A DNA stretch of 64,000 nucleotides from Cryptomeria japonica. Lineage: Eukaryota; Streptophyta; Pinopsida; Cupressales; Cupressaceae. The position numbers were made by a program, and so were the translations under genes. Below the pieces are notes generated by a model. It worked only from the letters and a program-made list of their open reading frames with translations. It ran no database searches and was not told the DNA's origin. The stretch lies in contig NC_081414.1 in the NCBI RefSeq assembly GCF_030272615.1, positions 238,983,233-239,047,232 of the forward strand. Direction: 5' to 3'. This document shows, piece after piece, positions 11,306-22,561 of this stretch. The number at the start of each line of letters is the position of its first letter. The first letter of the stretch is position 1.

Positions 11306-12636
11306 TTAAATTTCACTTTGCAAAATGGGCTATTGTTCAAGGATAGACAACTTTGTGTGCCTAAAGACTCAATGAGGAAAAATCTAATACAAGGGAAACA
11401 CAATGGCAGCCTTAGTGGTCATTTTGGAGGCAATAAGACTCAAGAATTGGTTCAGAGATTCTATTATTGGCCAATGATGAATCAAGATGTGAAGAGGTAT
11501 GTGGAGACTTGCATAGTTTGTCAAAAAGCTAAGGGTACTTCAACAAATGTTGGTTTGTATCAACCTCTTCCCATTCCAAGTAGACCTTGGGAATGCATTA
11601 GCATGGATTTTGTGGTAGGTTTGCCAAAGACTAAGCAAGGATATGATAGTATTTATGTGATTGTTGATAGATTTAGCAAAATGGCTCACTTTTTGCCCTA
11701 TAAGACCACTCATGATGCATGCCACATAGCTCAATTGTTCTTTAAGGAAATAGTAAGGATACATGGTTTACCATTGAGTAGAGTTTCAAATAGGGACTCC
11801 AAATTTATGAGTCATTTTTGGAAAACACTATGGCAAAAGCTTGGCACAAACCTCTCTTTTGGATCAGCCTACCATCCTCAAACAGATGGGCAGCCTGAGG
11901 TGGTAAATAGAAGTTTAGGAAACTTATTGAGGTGCCTCACCAAGGAGTATGGGCAGACATGGGATCAAGTACTTGCTCAATCTGAATATGCATACAATGA
12001 CACCATAAATAGGACTACTGGTAAGAGCCCTTTTGAAGTAGTCTATGGTGTGCACTCAAGAGGCATTTTTGAGTTCAGAGATTTAGGAAGTGCAGCAATT
12101 AGGAGTGGATATGCAGAGGACTTTTCTTAGTCCATGAAGGAGGTCCATGAATCAGTTAGGCAAGCTTTGAAGGAGAACACAAGCAAAATCAAACATAAAG
12201 TTGATGAAAAGAGGAGAAATCTACAATTTCAAGTGGGGATCTTGTTATGGTGCACTTGAACAAAGAAAGGCTATACCAAGGTGTACCAAACAAGTTGCAG
12301 ATGAGGAGGATAGGTCCATGTGCCATTTTAGCTAAGTATGATGAAAATGCATACAAGGTGGATCTTCCTAGTGACATAGGCTTTTCACCGGTTTGTAATA
12401 TAGCAGACTTGGTAGCATATAGAGGACCAGTCCAACATGTGGAATTCAATCCTACAGAGGTTTTAGATGATATAAATAACCTTCAGTTACCAGCCAAGCC
12501 TAATCTTAAGGCCGAGAAGGTGTTAAGTTCAAGAATTGCTAAGAAGACTAGGCATCAAGCCTATTGGGAACACCTCATTAAGTGGAAGGGAATGGATGAA
12601 TTTGAGGATACATGGGTGATGGAGTCAGAGTTCTAG
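11306..12636 (+). pseudogene. integrase with C-terminal chromodomain, element A (broken)
   Basis: Integrase inserts the DNA copy; the chromodomain is thought to guide chromoviruses to particular chromatin. The zinc-binding HHCC part spans about 11395-11530 (ending CIVCQKAKG). The catalytic D, D, E residues lie in SMDFVVGL (near 11605), NRDSKF (near 11795) and GQPEVVNRS (near 11890-11915). A stop at 12128 and a one-base deletion near 12235 separate the tail. The chromodomain is visible at about 12520-12636 (SRIAKKTRHQ..., then EHLIKWKG and DTW). The frame ends at a stop at 12634. Confidence 0.9.
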
Positions 12637-12690
12637 AAGCTTGGCATTGATCCAGCACTGATTCCTCAAGAGGTGACATGATCTCTTTTT

Positions 12691-12701
12691 GTTAGGGAGG
12701 A
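12691..12701 (+). other. polypurine tract of element A
   Basis: GTTAGGGAGGA directly precedes the 3' LTR start. This is where plus-strand DNA synthesis is primed. Confidence 0.85.
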
Positions 12702-14328
12702 TGGTGCAGGAGCACCTAGGTCCTAATTTCCTTGTTTTTGCAAATTTTGGCTTGTACTAACCTTAGCCAAGTCAGTGGTGAATAAGGACTATGGGAGGGT
12801 CCAAGAGTGAGTATTTTGGTAATGTGGGTCTGGGTGGAGTTCATTAAATCTAGGTTTGCATTTTTGTGTAGTTAGTGTGTTTTGAGTAGTTTTGACCTTT
12901 TTGGTTGGTCAAAATTGTCAGAAATTGACAAAAGCCTTAGAGGGGGTTAAGTAAGCCTTAGCCATGTTTAATATGTCATATTTGATGACTGGGTATAGGT
13001 CTCTTAGGTTGGAGAGATCAAAAGTGTCAAAAACACAAAGTTGCAAAAGTTACAAAAAGTTGTCATGACAACTTTTGTCCTGAAGTTGGTTAGCGGTGGA
13101 TTTAGGGATTTCTCAATGCCATGGAAGGATTCCACACGTGGAAAAACTATATAAACCTCCTCCTACACATTTTTCAAGGTTGGTGTACTTGGATTTTGAA
13201 AGAAATAATCGAAATACAAGATTTTGGATAGCACTTTTACATTGTTTTGTCAATTTGTATTCTTGAGAAAGTTTAATGGACTGAATCCATGAATCCATTG
13301 ATGGATTGAGATTCAATAGTGTGTTTTAGAGTAGGATTTTAATTTTCAATCATTTTAATTATCTTTTATTACTGTTGAAGTGATTTGATTCACAAATAGC
13401 CAGTTTTGGCTTGTAAATAGTCTTTTCTTTGTAAATATGGTTGCCCCATGAATCCCACAGGTGTTGCCATCATGGCTATTTGGGGTATGGTTGGAAACCT
13501 TTTGTATAGTGTAAATATGAAGGTTCAAGTGTTGGATAAGTGTTTGGTCATGACTGACACCTCTTCCTAGGTGAGTCCAGGAGTAACCCAGTTAGAGAAG
13601 AAGAGGTGAAGAAGTGTTGAATAATGTAGAGGTGAAAGAAGAAGCGTCATTTCTGAATTTGGAGGAGTTCATGGAGTTGGGATAGACTTGTATCAACAAG
13701 GAGGAGACTTGAAGAATCCATCTCATAGTAAAACCTCAAATTGCCTACTCACTATCAGTTTAAGCCCTTGAAAACCCTACAAACCCTCAATTTGGGGTTC
13801 ATACCCTGTACGGTCAAACCAGAGACTAAAACCACAAAAATATATTGGGCATGGGTATATAATTGAAGGAAAGAAAAACTTTTTTGGGGGTTCTTTGAGT
13901 CATTTTCCTCCAAGCCCTAGAAAACCGATCTAGGAGGCCTAATTAGGCCTAATTCCTTGTAACCCTTTTCCGGACAAGATTGTGAAACCGGTAGGAAATC
14001 TAAAGATTGAAAACTACCAAAGGAATCCTTATGCATAAAAAACATGTTGAAAGACCCTAATACACCTCTGCAACATCTCATGTTAATTGGGGGTCAATAT
14101 GACAAGTTGAGGCTAAGAGGCTAAAATTGAGCACTAGAGAAGCACAGTGAATTGATAGGGTTCCTAACCAAAACGCCTGAAGCAAACACCCTATAAGGGA
14201 CAAGAACCAAGCCCTAGAAGAGAGTCAAAGGAACTTGGAAGCCTAGAGAGCAACTAGGTTTTGGCGAGCTAGTGGAATTGAGCAAGATCAACTAAGGAAG
14301 TGGTGAGCAGGCTAGCTAAACCCCATCA
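12702..14328 (+). repeat. 3' LTR of element A
   Basis: Matches 6411-8017 from tip to tip, with more differences in the first 200 bases than later. Ends CCCCATCA, followed by CATGC. Confidence 0.92.
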
Positions 14329-14333
14329 CATGC

Positions 14334-16680
14334 CCTTGTCTATCAAGAACTAATGTACCAGCAATCAAGTTGCACAATGACATAATGTACCTACTATATG
14401 TAGCCATCAATGTCCTCCATCTGATCTTGTACAATTCATTCCTACCTAGTTACTTTAGATCACACTCATACAACTCACAAAGAGCTACAATCTTGGATTG
14501 TGACTCAGAGATCACCCTCTTGCTATGGATGTGAATCTGCAAGATGCACTAAACATCCTCCAACATAACAAAAGCCTCCCTAATCAGTAGGTGGAAGGAA
14601 CTTGTCTCCAAGTGTCATCACTCTACAAGCTTAGTGACCATACCTCGATTGGTCATAACCTTGGGCATAAAGCACACATGGTATAGATCGATCTATTGCA
14701 GGTAGGCTCGCTCACAATCATCTAACTGGTGGCACCATGCAAGGCCCTTAGGTCTATTCTCTTGGGCACCAATGACTAGAAGGACAACCTAAAAAATCTT
14801 GCCTTAAGACAACACAAGTTTATCAAAGAATATATTGACCTATCCAAATGCAAACGCTACACCCAGCAGCTAGACAAAAAAACCCTATTCAATCAATTGT
14901 GTAATCCTAAGCCTCAATTGTGTTATCCTTGTTTTAGTTGCATAGAACAAAGATTAGTTGCACCACTCATATATAATTGTGTAAACATTCTAGACAATGC
15001 ATAAAAAATTAAAATTAAATGTGTAACGCTTACCCAAATGTGTGACCTTTATCAACTGTGTGAAACAAACATAAAATGCATAAAAAGTTCAGCACATGCA
15101 TAAAAATCAAACATCAAATGCATAACACTTAAAAAGCCTAACTTTGTGAGCTAAAGCTTAATGTTCAATAATTCTATCAAGTGATAAGATAGGTTTAGGT
15201 ACTTACCCTACTACTTACGCTCTCTGGTCTACCAAATGTCTTGACTAGCTTTGACGAGTGTGTTTGTGCCCAACTCCTGCCAAGGCTCCACAAACTCTCA
15301 AAAACTGCTCTCAATTTGTTTTGAATCTTCTAAGCTCAAAGAGTGAAATTAACCAAATGAGCCCCAAATCCCCCTAATTATAGCCAAATGGATTCCTAAT
15401 TAGGGTTTCCTACTCTAATGGTTGTGATCTTTTTTTAGTTCAATGCCTTATAGGTTGGTTGTTTGAACCTCATTTTCCCTGCAAACTACATATCTTGGAT
15501 CTTGATTGTATTGTCATCAAATTGGCTTTCAAGTCATTTTTTTTCTCAACCAATCTCCCAAGGGGGCACCATATTACCCTAATGCCACTGAAGCATATTG
15601 GGGCATAGTTTTCATATTTTTCTTTCAAACAATGCCTAAAAATGCATTGTGTCAAAGAGAGGAAAAAACTATCTACCTAAAACTGTCTTGTGCCCACATA
15701 TGCCAATTTTACTAATTATTCTCCTTGATAATTAAATAATTCTAAGTATTTTATCATTTGATCTCTATTCCTATACATTTACATTATTCTTCAATTTCAT
15801 AACCATGATTCCAATTTCCCTCTAATTTCTTAATCATTTAATTATTTTATCAATTAATCATTCCTATTTAAAATTAATTAAATAGTCTTATTATTTAATT
15901 AATTTTAATCATCCATTTGAATTAAGCAATCTATATTGTTTAATTAAATTAATTTCTACTATATTCTCATAATTAAATATTTTCTTTAAATTATTTAGTC
16001 AGCTAACAACATCCTCTTGATTATTAAATTTTATTACCCTCCAAATTCAAATCAAATTCATTTCCCTCTCATTCCAATTTCAATTTCATGTTTCTGAAAA
16101 CCCAAATTTACTCCAAATGACATTTCATTTCAAATTTCCTACATCACATGTCGAAATTCTTAACTATCACTGACACTCGGTTCTAACTAGTAAGTCAACA
16201 ATCACTTTTTCTAATTAGTTAGTCACTTCCTCTCTTTTCAAAATATCCTTTTTCTAACTAGTCAATCTATTAAGTTCCCCTCTCAATCACATCTCTTAAC
16301 CAATTAGTCATATGAGTTATTTCCTCAATTAGATTTAGTCCCATTGAGTGATTTTCTCCAACTAATTTGTCTCATCAAATCTCAATCGTTGATCAATCCT
16401 TCTTTGAAATCAATCTCAAATGTCAAACTAAATTCTGAAAATCTAAACATTCAAGATTGATCTCCAAAATCAATAACTGCTATCTTGATAATTCTTGTGT
16501 ATCTACCTTGTAGGTTTTCATAAAGTGTAACTTTGAGATCCATTATTCAACACAAGCAAAAGAAGAACAATGGACACCAAGGGAATGGGAATCAACATTG
16601 AGTTTTCTTGTTTCCTTATTATTTCATTCTGTTGATTTTCTTTAGTATTCCTTCATTGTGTTGAGATTGGTATTTGTTAT
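14334..16680. other. spacer, no gene recognised
   Basis: Right flank of element A. 15720-16020 is very AT-rich with many 'attaattaaat' words. Words such as 'gtgtaa' and 'atgcataaaa' recur at 14900-15130. I see no coding family, RNA gene or terminal repeat. Confidence 0.45.
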
Positions 16681-17052
16681 TCTTGGCTATTTGGTCAACA
16701 CCTCCTTCGGGATTCATGACATGTGCTTAACCGCCTCCTATGGATCCTTGTCTTTGGCCACTGTGGCATTCATTGAAAGCTCATTTTTTTGGCATAACAA
16801 CAGTGGTGATTACAACAAGTATCAAAGCACTAGGTTATGGGTTTGAATCCCTAGAGGTCACTTTGTGGCCTCTTTAAAAGAATTTCGTGAAACCCTTGTT
16901 TAGTGTTGAGGGGGGGATTGTTGGCTAGTTAGTCAGCACCTCCATTAGGATTTGTGACATGCTCTTAACCGCCTCCCATGGATCCTTGTCTCTAGCCATT
17001 GCAACGTTCATTGATAGCTCAATATTTTGATGTAACAACAGTGGTGATTCCA
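16681..17052 (+). mobile_element. probable TRIM (miniature LTR retrotransposon)
   Basis: Two direct repeats of 134 bases (16681-16814 and 16919-17052) flank an interior of about 100 bases. The interior starts with a PBS-like AGTATCAAAGC (16818-16828) and ends with a polypurine run GTTGAGGGGGGGA (16905-16917) just before the second repeat. The right repeat begins TGTTGGC and ends CA; the left begins TC, a mutated TG. There is no coding capacity. I could not find a convincing target duplication, so the ends are approximate. Confidence 0.7.
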
Positions 17053-18078
17053 CCAATTATTAGATTTAAGGTTTAGTTGCATAAAAGTATGCTAAATAAC
17101 TATCTAGGCCAAATGAAATGGCCCAAGGGTACCATGTTGGGCCTGTGAAATTTGATCCTTTGTCATCAACATATATAAGTATTGATATATTTAATAAATA
17201 TTTATTTACAATGTGGTGCTCACCTATTAATCTATATGTGTATATTAGGTCGTGTCATGATGCCCACCTATTGAATAAAAAGTCATATTTTAAAATATTA
17301 AACATTATTTTGAATACAATTATTGGTTATATAAATTTTAGCACTAATACAAATGTAGGTGTACAATCTGTTGTACAGAAGGATGATGATGTACCACCCT
17401 CTAGCATTACACCCTTAAATGCATAATGTTTGTACCAATTTTATTTAGCTAAGTTATAGTTAAAAAGTTATTCACATTTAAAAGTTAAGTATTTAGTAGA
17501 TTAAATGTTATAAATTCAAATCAACATACTTGCATTTGACCATCATACACCTCATTTCGCAACTCATTTATCAACACAACGTCATCTGATGCACTACCCT
17601 AATGGCCCCCACTACTCCCATGACATCTACACTAACAATGAGAACACACATTGGAGGTGGAACCATCTACACTATGCATTTATATGTCTACCAAAAAAAG
17701 TAACAATAATTTGGGCATATGTGAGAGGAGGTAGTAGAGCTTGATGGTCTATATGTTTTATCATCCCATGAGACAAAAGGCTCAGATATCTATGTGCCAT
17801 GCTCTATAATTATGTCTCTCAACCTTAAAATTACATTGAGATTTTGTAGCTCCATATTCTCTCTAAGGGCTATTGGAACCATCACATGATGAACATGTTT
17901 TGTGCTAGTGGTGTTCGATGTGCATCGTTATCTACCTAACAAGATTCTATTCTATGTTGGGAATAGCCTTCACCTCTAGCCTCAAACTCCCTCATATCAA
18001 AATAATTAGGAATTTCATGAAGGATAAATTCATAGAATATTTTTATTAGGAATAGAGTCACCCCCCATAATAACCACA
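17053..18078. other. spacer, no gene recognised
   Basis: AT-rich. An open frame at 17118-17426 has no recognisable motif and unconvincing composition. Minus-strand reading of 17560-17660 gives a short protein-like stretch, too little to name. Confidence 0.4.
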
Positions 18079-18083
18079 AGGAG

Positions 18084-19177
18084 TGTTGGCATTTTTTATG
18101 TTTATGTTGTGATTGTCATTGATGGACACACACTTGCATTGAGATCCTCTTTATATGAATGAGTTTGAGCACAACCGGTATGTTGTATTATAGTCTTTAG
18201 ACTATTGATGTTTTGCAGAATGTGTTTCTCGGTCTAAAGCGGCATGTTGACCCCAAGCGGTATGAGGGACTAAAGCAGCATAACACATTTTTACTAGTCT
18301 TCATTTTTGTCAAACCGGCAACTAGCATTTTGTATGAATCAGTAATACTCTATGATGAGTTACCAATTGGTATTTTGTGATGAGTTACCATCCACCAATT
18401 GTTTGATGGTGCCGACACATTAACAGTGCTTTTTGTGTCGTGGTACCCAGTATGTCCAGGTTCATTGAACCTAGGAAATTGTAATGTAATCCTATTGGAC
18501 CAACATGAAATTAGATTCCTTTATAAGGACATCATGTCTAGGGTTTTAGGTTGTTGCTATCATTGATATTGTTGCTAGGGTTTAAGGTGGTTGAGGAGTT
18601 AGAGAGAGTATGAATGTGTAGAAGACTGAAGTAATGCTAGAATGCATTAGGAACAAGCTATCAAGGATCTAACCGAGCAGTCTGTGCTACTAGCTAGATC
18701 AAACACTTATTGATTACTCACATCTTTGACAAGTCAGTAGCCCTTAACCGGGTAGGCCCAAAAGCCTTTTGTAAATCCTCTAACAAGGTGGTTCACATCT
18801 ATGGATCTAAAATCCTTTAGCAAGGTAGTTTTTAATCGGACTTATCTCCTAACAGTGATTGAGATTCCTAACAGGATCTAGTCTGGTAAAGAACATTGTA
18901 AGACCTTAACCGGTCTGGTTCCTATTCTGCAGATAATTACTTGTGAGTTCCATCTCATCGTGGTTTTTCCCATTTGGGTTTCCACGTCAAAATCTCTTGT
19001 GTTATGGTGTTTGTGCTTTTGTGGGTGAATGCATTATTAGCTATTTGGTTTGCATGTTTGTTAACCAGTTTGTCTACTAAACTATTTTATAGGTTTACTA
19101 TCAGTCTTGCAAAGTGTTTAAGTGCAAAGATTTTTTGAATACTAATTCACCCCCCCCCCCCCTCTTAGTATTCATCA
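18084..19177 (+). repeat. 5' LTR of element B
   Basis: Begins TGTTGGCATTTTT and ends CTTAGTATTCATCA after a run of 13 C (19150-19162). It matches 24521-25644. The 3' copy has a second 'ccggtatttgttcca' unit and a short duplication near 25358 not present here. Dense ACCGG words are partly decayed in this copy. Confidence 0.93.
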
Positions 19178-19179
19178 AT

Positions 19180-19191
19180 TGGTATCAAAGC
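19180..19191 (+). other. primer binding site (tRNA-iMet)
   Basis: TGGTATCAAAGC, one mismatch from TGGTATCAGAGC, two bases after the LTR end. Confidence 0.88.
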
Positions 19192-19227
19192 CAACCTTTC
19201 TATAAGTTTAACCACTTGGAAAGAGAT

Positions 19228-20505
19228 ATGGGGGAATACACTTTGAGGGAATTTACCCACCAGCTCACTCAGTTTGAGCAAGCCTATGATGATCTTATGG
19301 TCAAATACAAGGCATCTCAAGCAAAAAGAAGAGAACATGTAGAAAAGCTGATGGAGCTATCTAAAAATAGTTCTTCAGATGAAGCAGACATGGAAGCCCT
19401 AATTGCAGAAGTAAATAAGTTGAATGAGTCAAACTCCAACCTGGGAAAGGAGTTGGAAGGACTGACTATCCGGATGTGTGAAGAGCTTGAGAACCGAAGG
19501 AAAGCTAAAAATATAGTGAAAGAAAGAGATCATGAGATCTCCAAGCTGAAACAAGAGATCAGTGCCCTAAATGCTCAATTCCATGCAAGCAAAGTGGAAA
19601 AGGAAGACATGCAAGGAGAACTGAACATTGCCATCTCTGAGAATGAAAACCTATTGGAAAAAAATGCTGCTATTTCCAAAGAACTCTCTGAGTCAAAGGA
19701 AATACTTGCTAAGTTCAACAAGAGTACTGTCAAGCTAGAGCAAAAGCTTGAATCTGCCAAACCGGTCAAGAATACCAATGGACTTGGTTATTCTAGTCAT
19801 GAGGAAGGTGAGACCTCTGGTACAAATGCTGGAACATCAAAGAAATAACCGGCATCAAAGGATAAAGCTAAGAAAAAGTTTAAACCTATTTGTTTTAACT
19901 GTCTTAAAGAAGGACATACTGCAAATGTGTGTAGGAGTAAGGCTTACAACAATTTTCCTTATTTCCTAAATGATAAGCCTAGATCCTATAGATTTGATGG
20001 TAACTGTTATGCATGCAACAAGTATGGGCATAGAGCATCTGAATGCAGGTCTGTTATGAATAACACTGGAAGATATCCTCAAAGTACCCAAGGAGTTCGT
20101 CTTGAACCTTTTGTGAACCATAATCACAACCGGTTTAATACCTTCAATCATCAGCCAAGAAGCGGTGGTTATCAAGCAGCAATCGGATGGAGAGCAAATT
20201 GTATGATCTGTCATGGTCATGGTCACATTGCTGCAACATGCAGAAGGAAGAATGGAAACATGAACAATGGACCTTGGAGAGCACCTGGATTGGTCTGCTA
20301 TCACTGTAACAAACCAGGTCACATTGCCAGATTCTGTAGATCAAGAAAGAACATATCTGATGATATACCGGTCACTCTGGAAGGAAACATTGATGTTGAC
20401 ACTGTTCAAGCAGACATGAACAAAATTTGGAAGGAGAAACCAATGGTGTTACAAGAGGAACTAGTTTCTGCACCTAGTGTGGAAATCACGGAACCGGCAA
20501 ACTAA
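19228..20505 (+). pseudogene. gag: gag-like protein with four CCHC zinc knuckles, element B
   Basis: The ATG at 19228 starts MGEYTLREFTH and the homologous position in element C also has ATG (28900), which decides the start. About 425 codons follow in one frame, broken only by a TAA at 19846-19848. The N-terminal half is Glu/Lys-rich coiled coil; no capsid motif of a named family is seen. Four C-X2-C-X4-H-X4-C knuckles lie at 19891-19932, 20005-20046, 20200-20241 and 20296-20337, all with intact Cys and His. Typical LTR-element Gag has one or two. A nucleic-acid-binding, particle-forming role is inferred from position and knuckles. A host CNBP-type protein would also be multi-knuckle, but its coiled coil and LTR context argue for Gag. 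Confidence 0.85.
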
Positions 20506-20630
20506 GCTTCAAAAAGCTTAGGGGAAGCAAACGGCGAAAAGTTTTGAACCCCTGGTTTACACCGGTAAAAGACCTTAACCGGTATGTGATACCTGTCATT
20601 TGGCAGAAGACCGAAAATGGTAAAAAGGAA

Positions 20631-20643
20631 AATTAGGGTTTAC
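20631..20643 (+). promoter_or_regulatory. conserved AATTAGGGTTTAC box in the gag-ORF2 spacer
   Basis: The same 13 bases occur at 30225-30237 in element C, in the same spacer between gag and ORF2a, although the surrounding sequence has largely diverged. It contains the complement of the plant telo-box AAACCCTAA. It could be part of an internal promoter or leader for ORF2; that is inference. Confidence 0.4.
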
Positions 20644-20954
20644 ACCCTAATGGAGGAGCATTAATGATGGTAGGTGAGGAATATGCTTAAAAGCATTTTT
20701 CAAATCATTTCTCACTATCAGTTTTTGAGCGAAGGAAAGTTTTCCAAAGAGAAATGTGACGTAAAGGCGATTTGAGCTAAGATTTTGATAAATTGAGAAA
20801 CTATGAAGGAGATTCAAATTCAAACTACAAACAGTCAAGTGGAGAATACAAAGTAGTGATTCAACAATAGACGGAGTGTGAAGTGAAGGAGAATCGGCAA
20901 GCCCTAAATTCACGTGTTTCAAAAGGTATTTCTCAAGTTCTTAAAATTTCTATC

Positions 20955-22499
20955 ATGGCTTCCACATCTCATACCAGTTCTAGTGCATCTATCGAGTGTG
21001 CAAGTTTTATTCAAGGAAAGTCCAAGTATAATGCCCTATCACAAGTTCCAGCTGGTGTGATAGTAGAAGAGGGAATTTCTGACTACATAGATTGCAAGAT
21101 TGAAGACCTAGGGTCTCTAGCTATCCACTCCTAGTTAGGTTTATTTTGTGGCAAGGATAAGAAGATCAAACTGGAGTTTAATAATTTGGAGAAGAAGAAG
21201 CTCCACAATGTTGTTTACTTCCTGGAGGATTTCACAGAGGATCATATAAGGATCATTCTGAGCAGAGTCCATGGTGATAAGATGTACCTGGAGAGAACAC
21301 ATGATGTCACACCACAAGAAATTCATGCAGTCACCGGATTCTACAACACAGGGGAAGTGCCAGCCCTAAAGATGGTAAGAAAAACTGAAATGTCCAAGTT
21401 CACCGGTTCAGTGAGCGACTCACAAGGCATGATAGTCAATTCTATCAAGGATGATCTGGTGAAGTATGCATGTATGGTGATTGGATACTGGACATTCTCA
21501 GCTAGCAAAATTAACTCTGTGTCTGCTGTAGCGGTAAATGTCACTTACCGGATGATAAAGGAGGATGCATCATTTGATCTGTGCACTGGTATGTAGAGAC
21601 AAATCCTATTGAATCTGAAGTCGATCAAACAGGATAATGCACTAAGGTTCAAGTTTCGACAACTATAGGTTGGATTGTTCTTCTATTTCCAAGGCTACTT
21701 TCGAGGAGTAGGAGATGTCCAGTGGTCTGCTGACCAACCGGTGACCAAGCAAATCAAGGAAAGCATTGAAGCAATTGGAACTGGTTACCCTGATATTCTG
21801 AACAAGTATTTTGATGAGTTCAGATGGAAAATGAGTCAAAGAATGAGGATATCAGGTGACATCATCAAGAAATATGAAGACGATATCTGTTTCACCATCC
21901 AAGTGGACAAATGCATAATGGAGGCTACTGAGCCCAGACAGGAAGAAGTGGAGCAAATGGGCTATGAGGTCATGTACGATAGGCTGGAAAGGTATGCCTC
22001 TACCCTTATTGCCTCACCTCTTGATCCTAAGGCAAAGAGGACCGGAACCTATCTGAAAAGGGTTACACTAGTCAAGGAACCCTCTGCAAAGAAAGGAAAA
22101 GAACTAGCACTAAAGAAGGCAAAGGCATTTCCTGCAGCATCAGCATTGTTTACTACTGCAACTCTAAAAGTGACCAAGCGGTCACCAGCCAAGAAGAAAC
22201 CAGAAGCAACACCGGCTAAAGTGTTCGAGAGAAAGAGGAAGACAAGGAATACCTCTCCAGACTCAGAAGAAACTGTGTCTATGGAAAAGCCAAAGAAAAC
22301 ACATCAAGCAAAGAGAAAGAAAAAGAATGAACCGGCATCATCTGCACTGGTAAATATAGATATCTCTTCCTATAAACCTTTGACACATTGTCAAAGAACA
22401 ATAAAGAATATTAGGAGAAAAGTGCTACATGACTTAATTGAGTGTTTTGATGACTTTAATGATGATGAAAAGGAAGCGGTTGAAAAGGAAATAATTTAG
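20955..22499 (+). pseudogene. ORF2a of element B, unknown family
   Basis: I do not recognise an enzyme. The ATG at 20955 (MASTSHTSS) matches the start of ORF2a in element C (30422, MASGSSSTP). About 515 codons run in one frame with three TAG stops (21132, 21594, 21666). Conserved with C are DCKIEDLG near residue 45, ILSRVH near 100, a DVTPQEIHAVTG block near 120, then KYACMVIGY and a long helical part ending ATEPRQEE / GYEVMYDRL. After residue 370 it is strongly basic (KKKPEATPAK, KRKKKNEP), like a nuclear localisation signal. No RT, integrase, protease or RNase H motif is present. It could be an accessory protein or an acquired host-type domain. Confidence 0.75.
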
Positions 22500-22561
22500 T
22501 ATTTATGTGTTAATGACCGGTCCCCTCAGAGATTAAACCTCAGACACTGTATTTTTTATAT

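Larger units (their letters stand above)
6411..14328 (+). mobile_element. Ty3/gypsy chromovirus element A, full length but decayed
   Basis: Two LTRs of about 1.6 kb flank a 4.7-kb interior in the order PBS, gag with a CCHC knuckle, protease, reverse transcriptase, RNase H, integrase, chromodomain, PPT. A chromodomain after the integrase defines the chromovirus branch of Ty3/gypsy. The flanking 5-mers are CATGT (6406-6410) and CATGC (14329-14333), a target duplication with one mismatch. The LTRs differ by scattered substitutions and small indels, so the insertion is not recent. Several stops and at least two frameshifts make it non-functional. Confidence 0.93.

Noticed and set aside
16840-16865. 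tRNA-like B-box word GGTTTGAATCC in the TRIM interior
   Set aside because: No A box, no cloverleaf arms and no acceptor stem around it.
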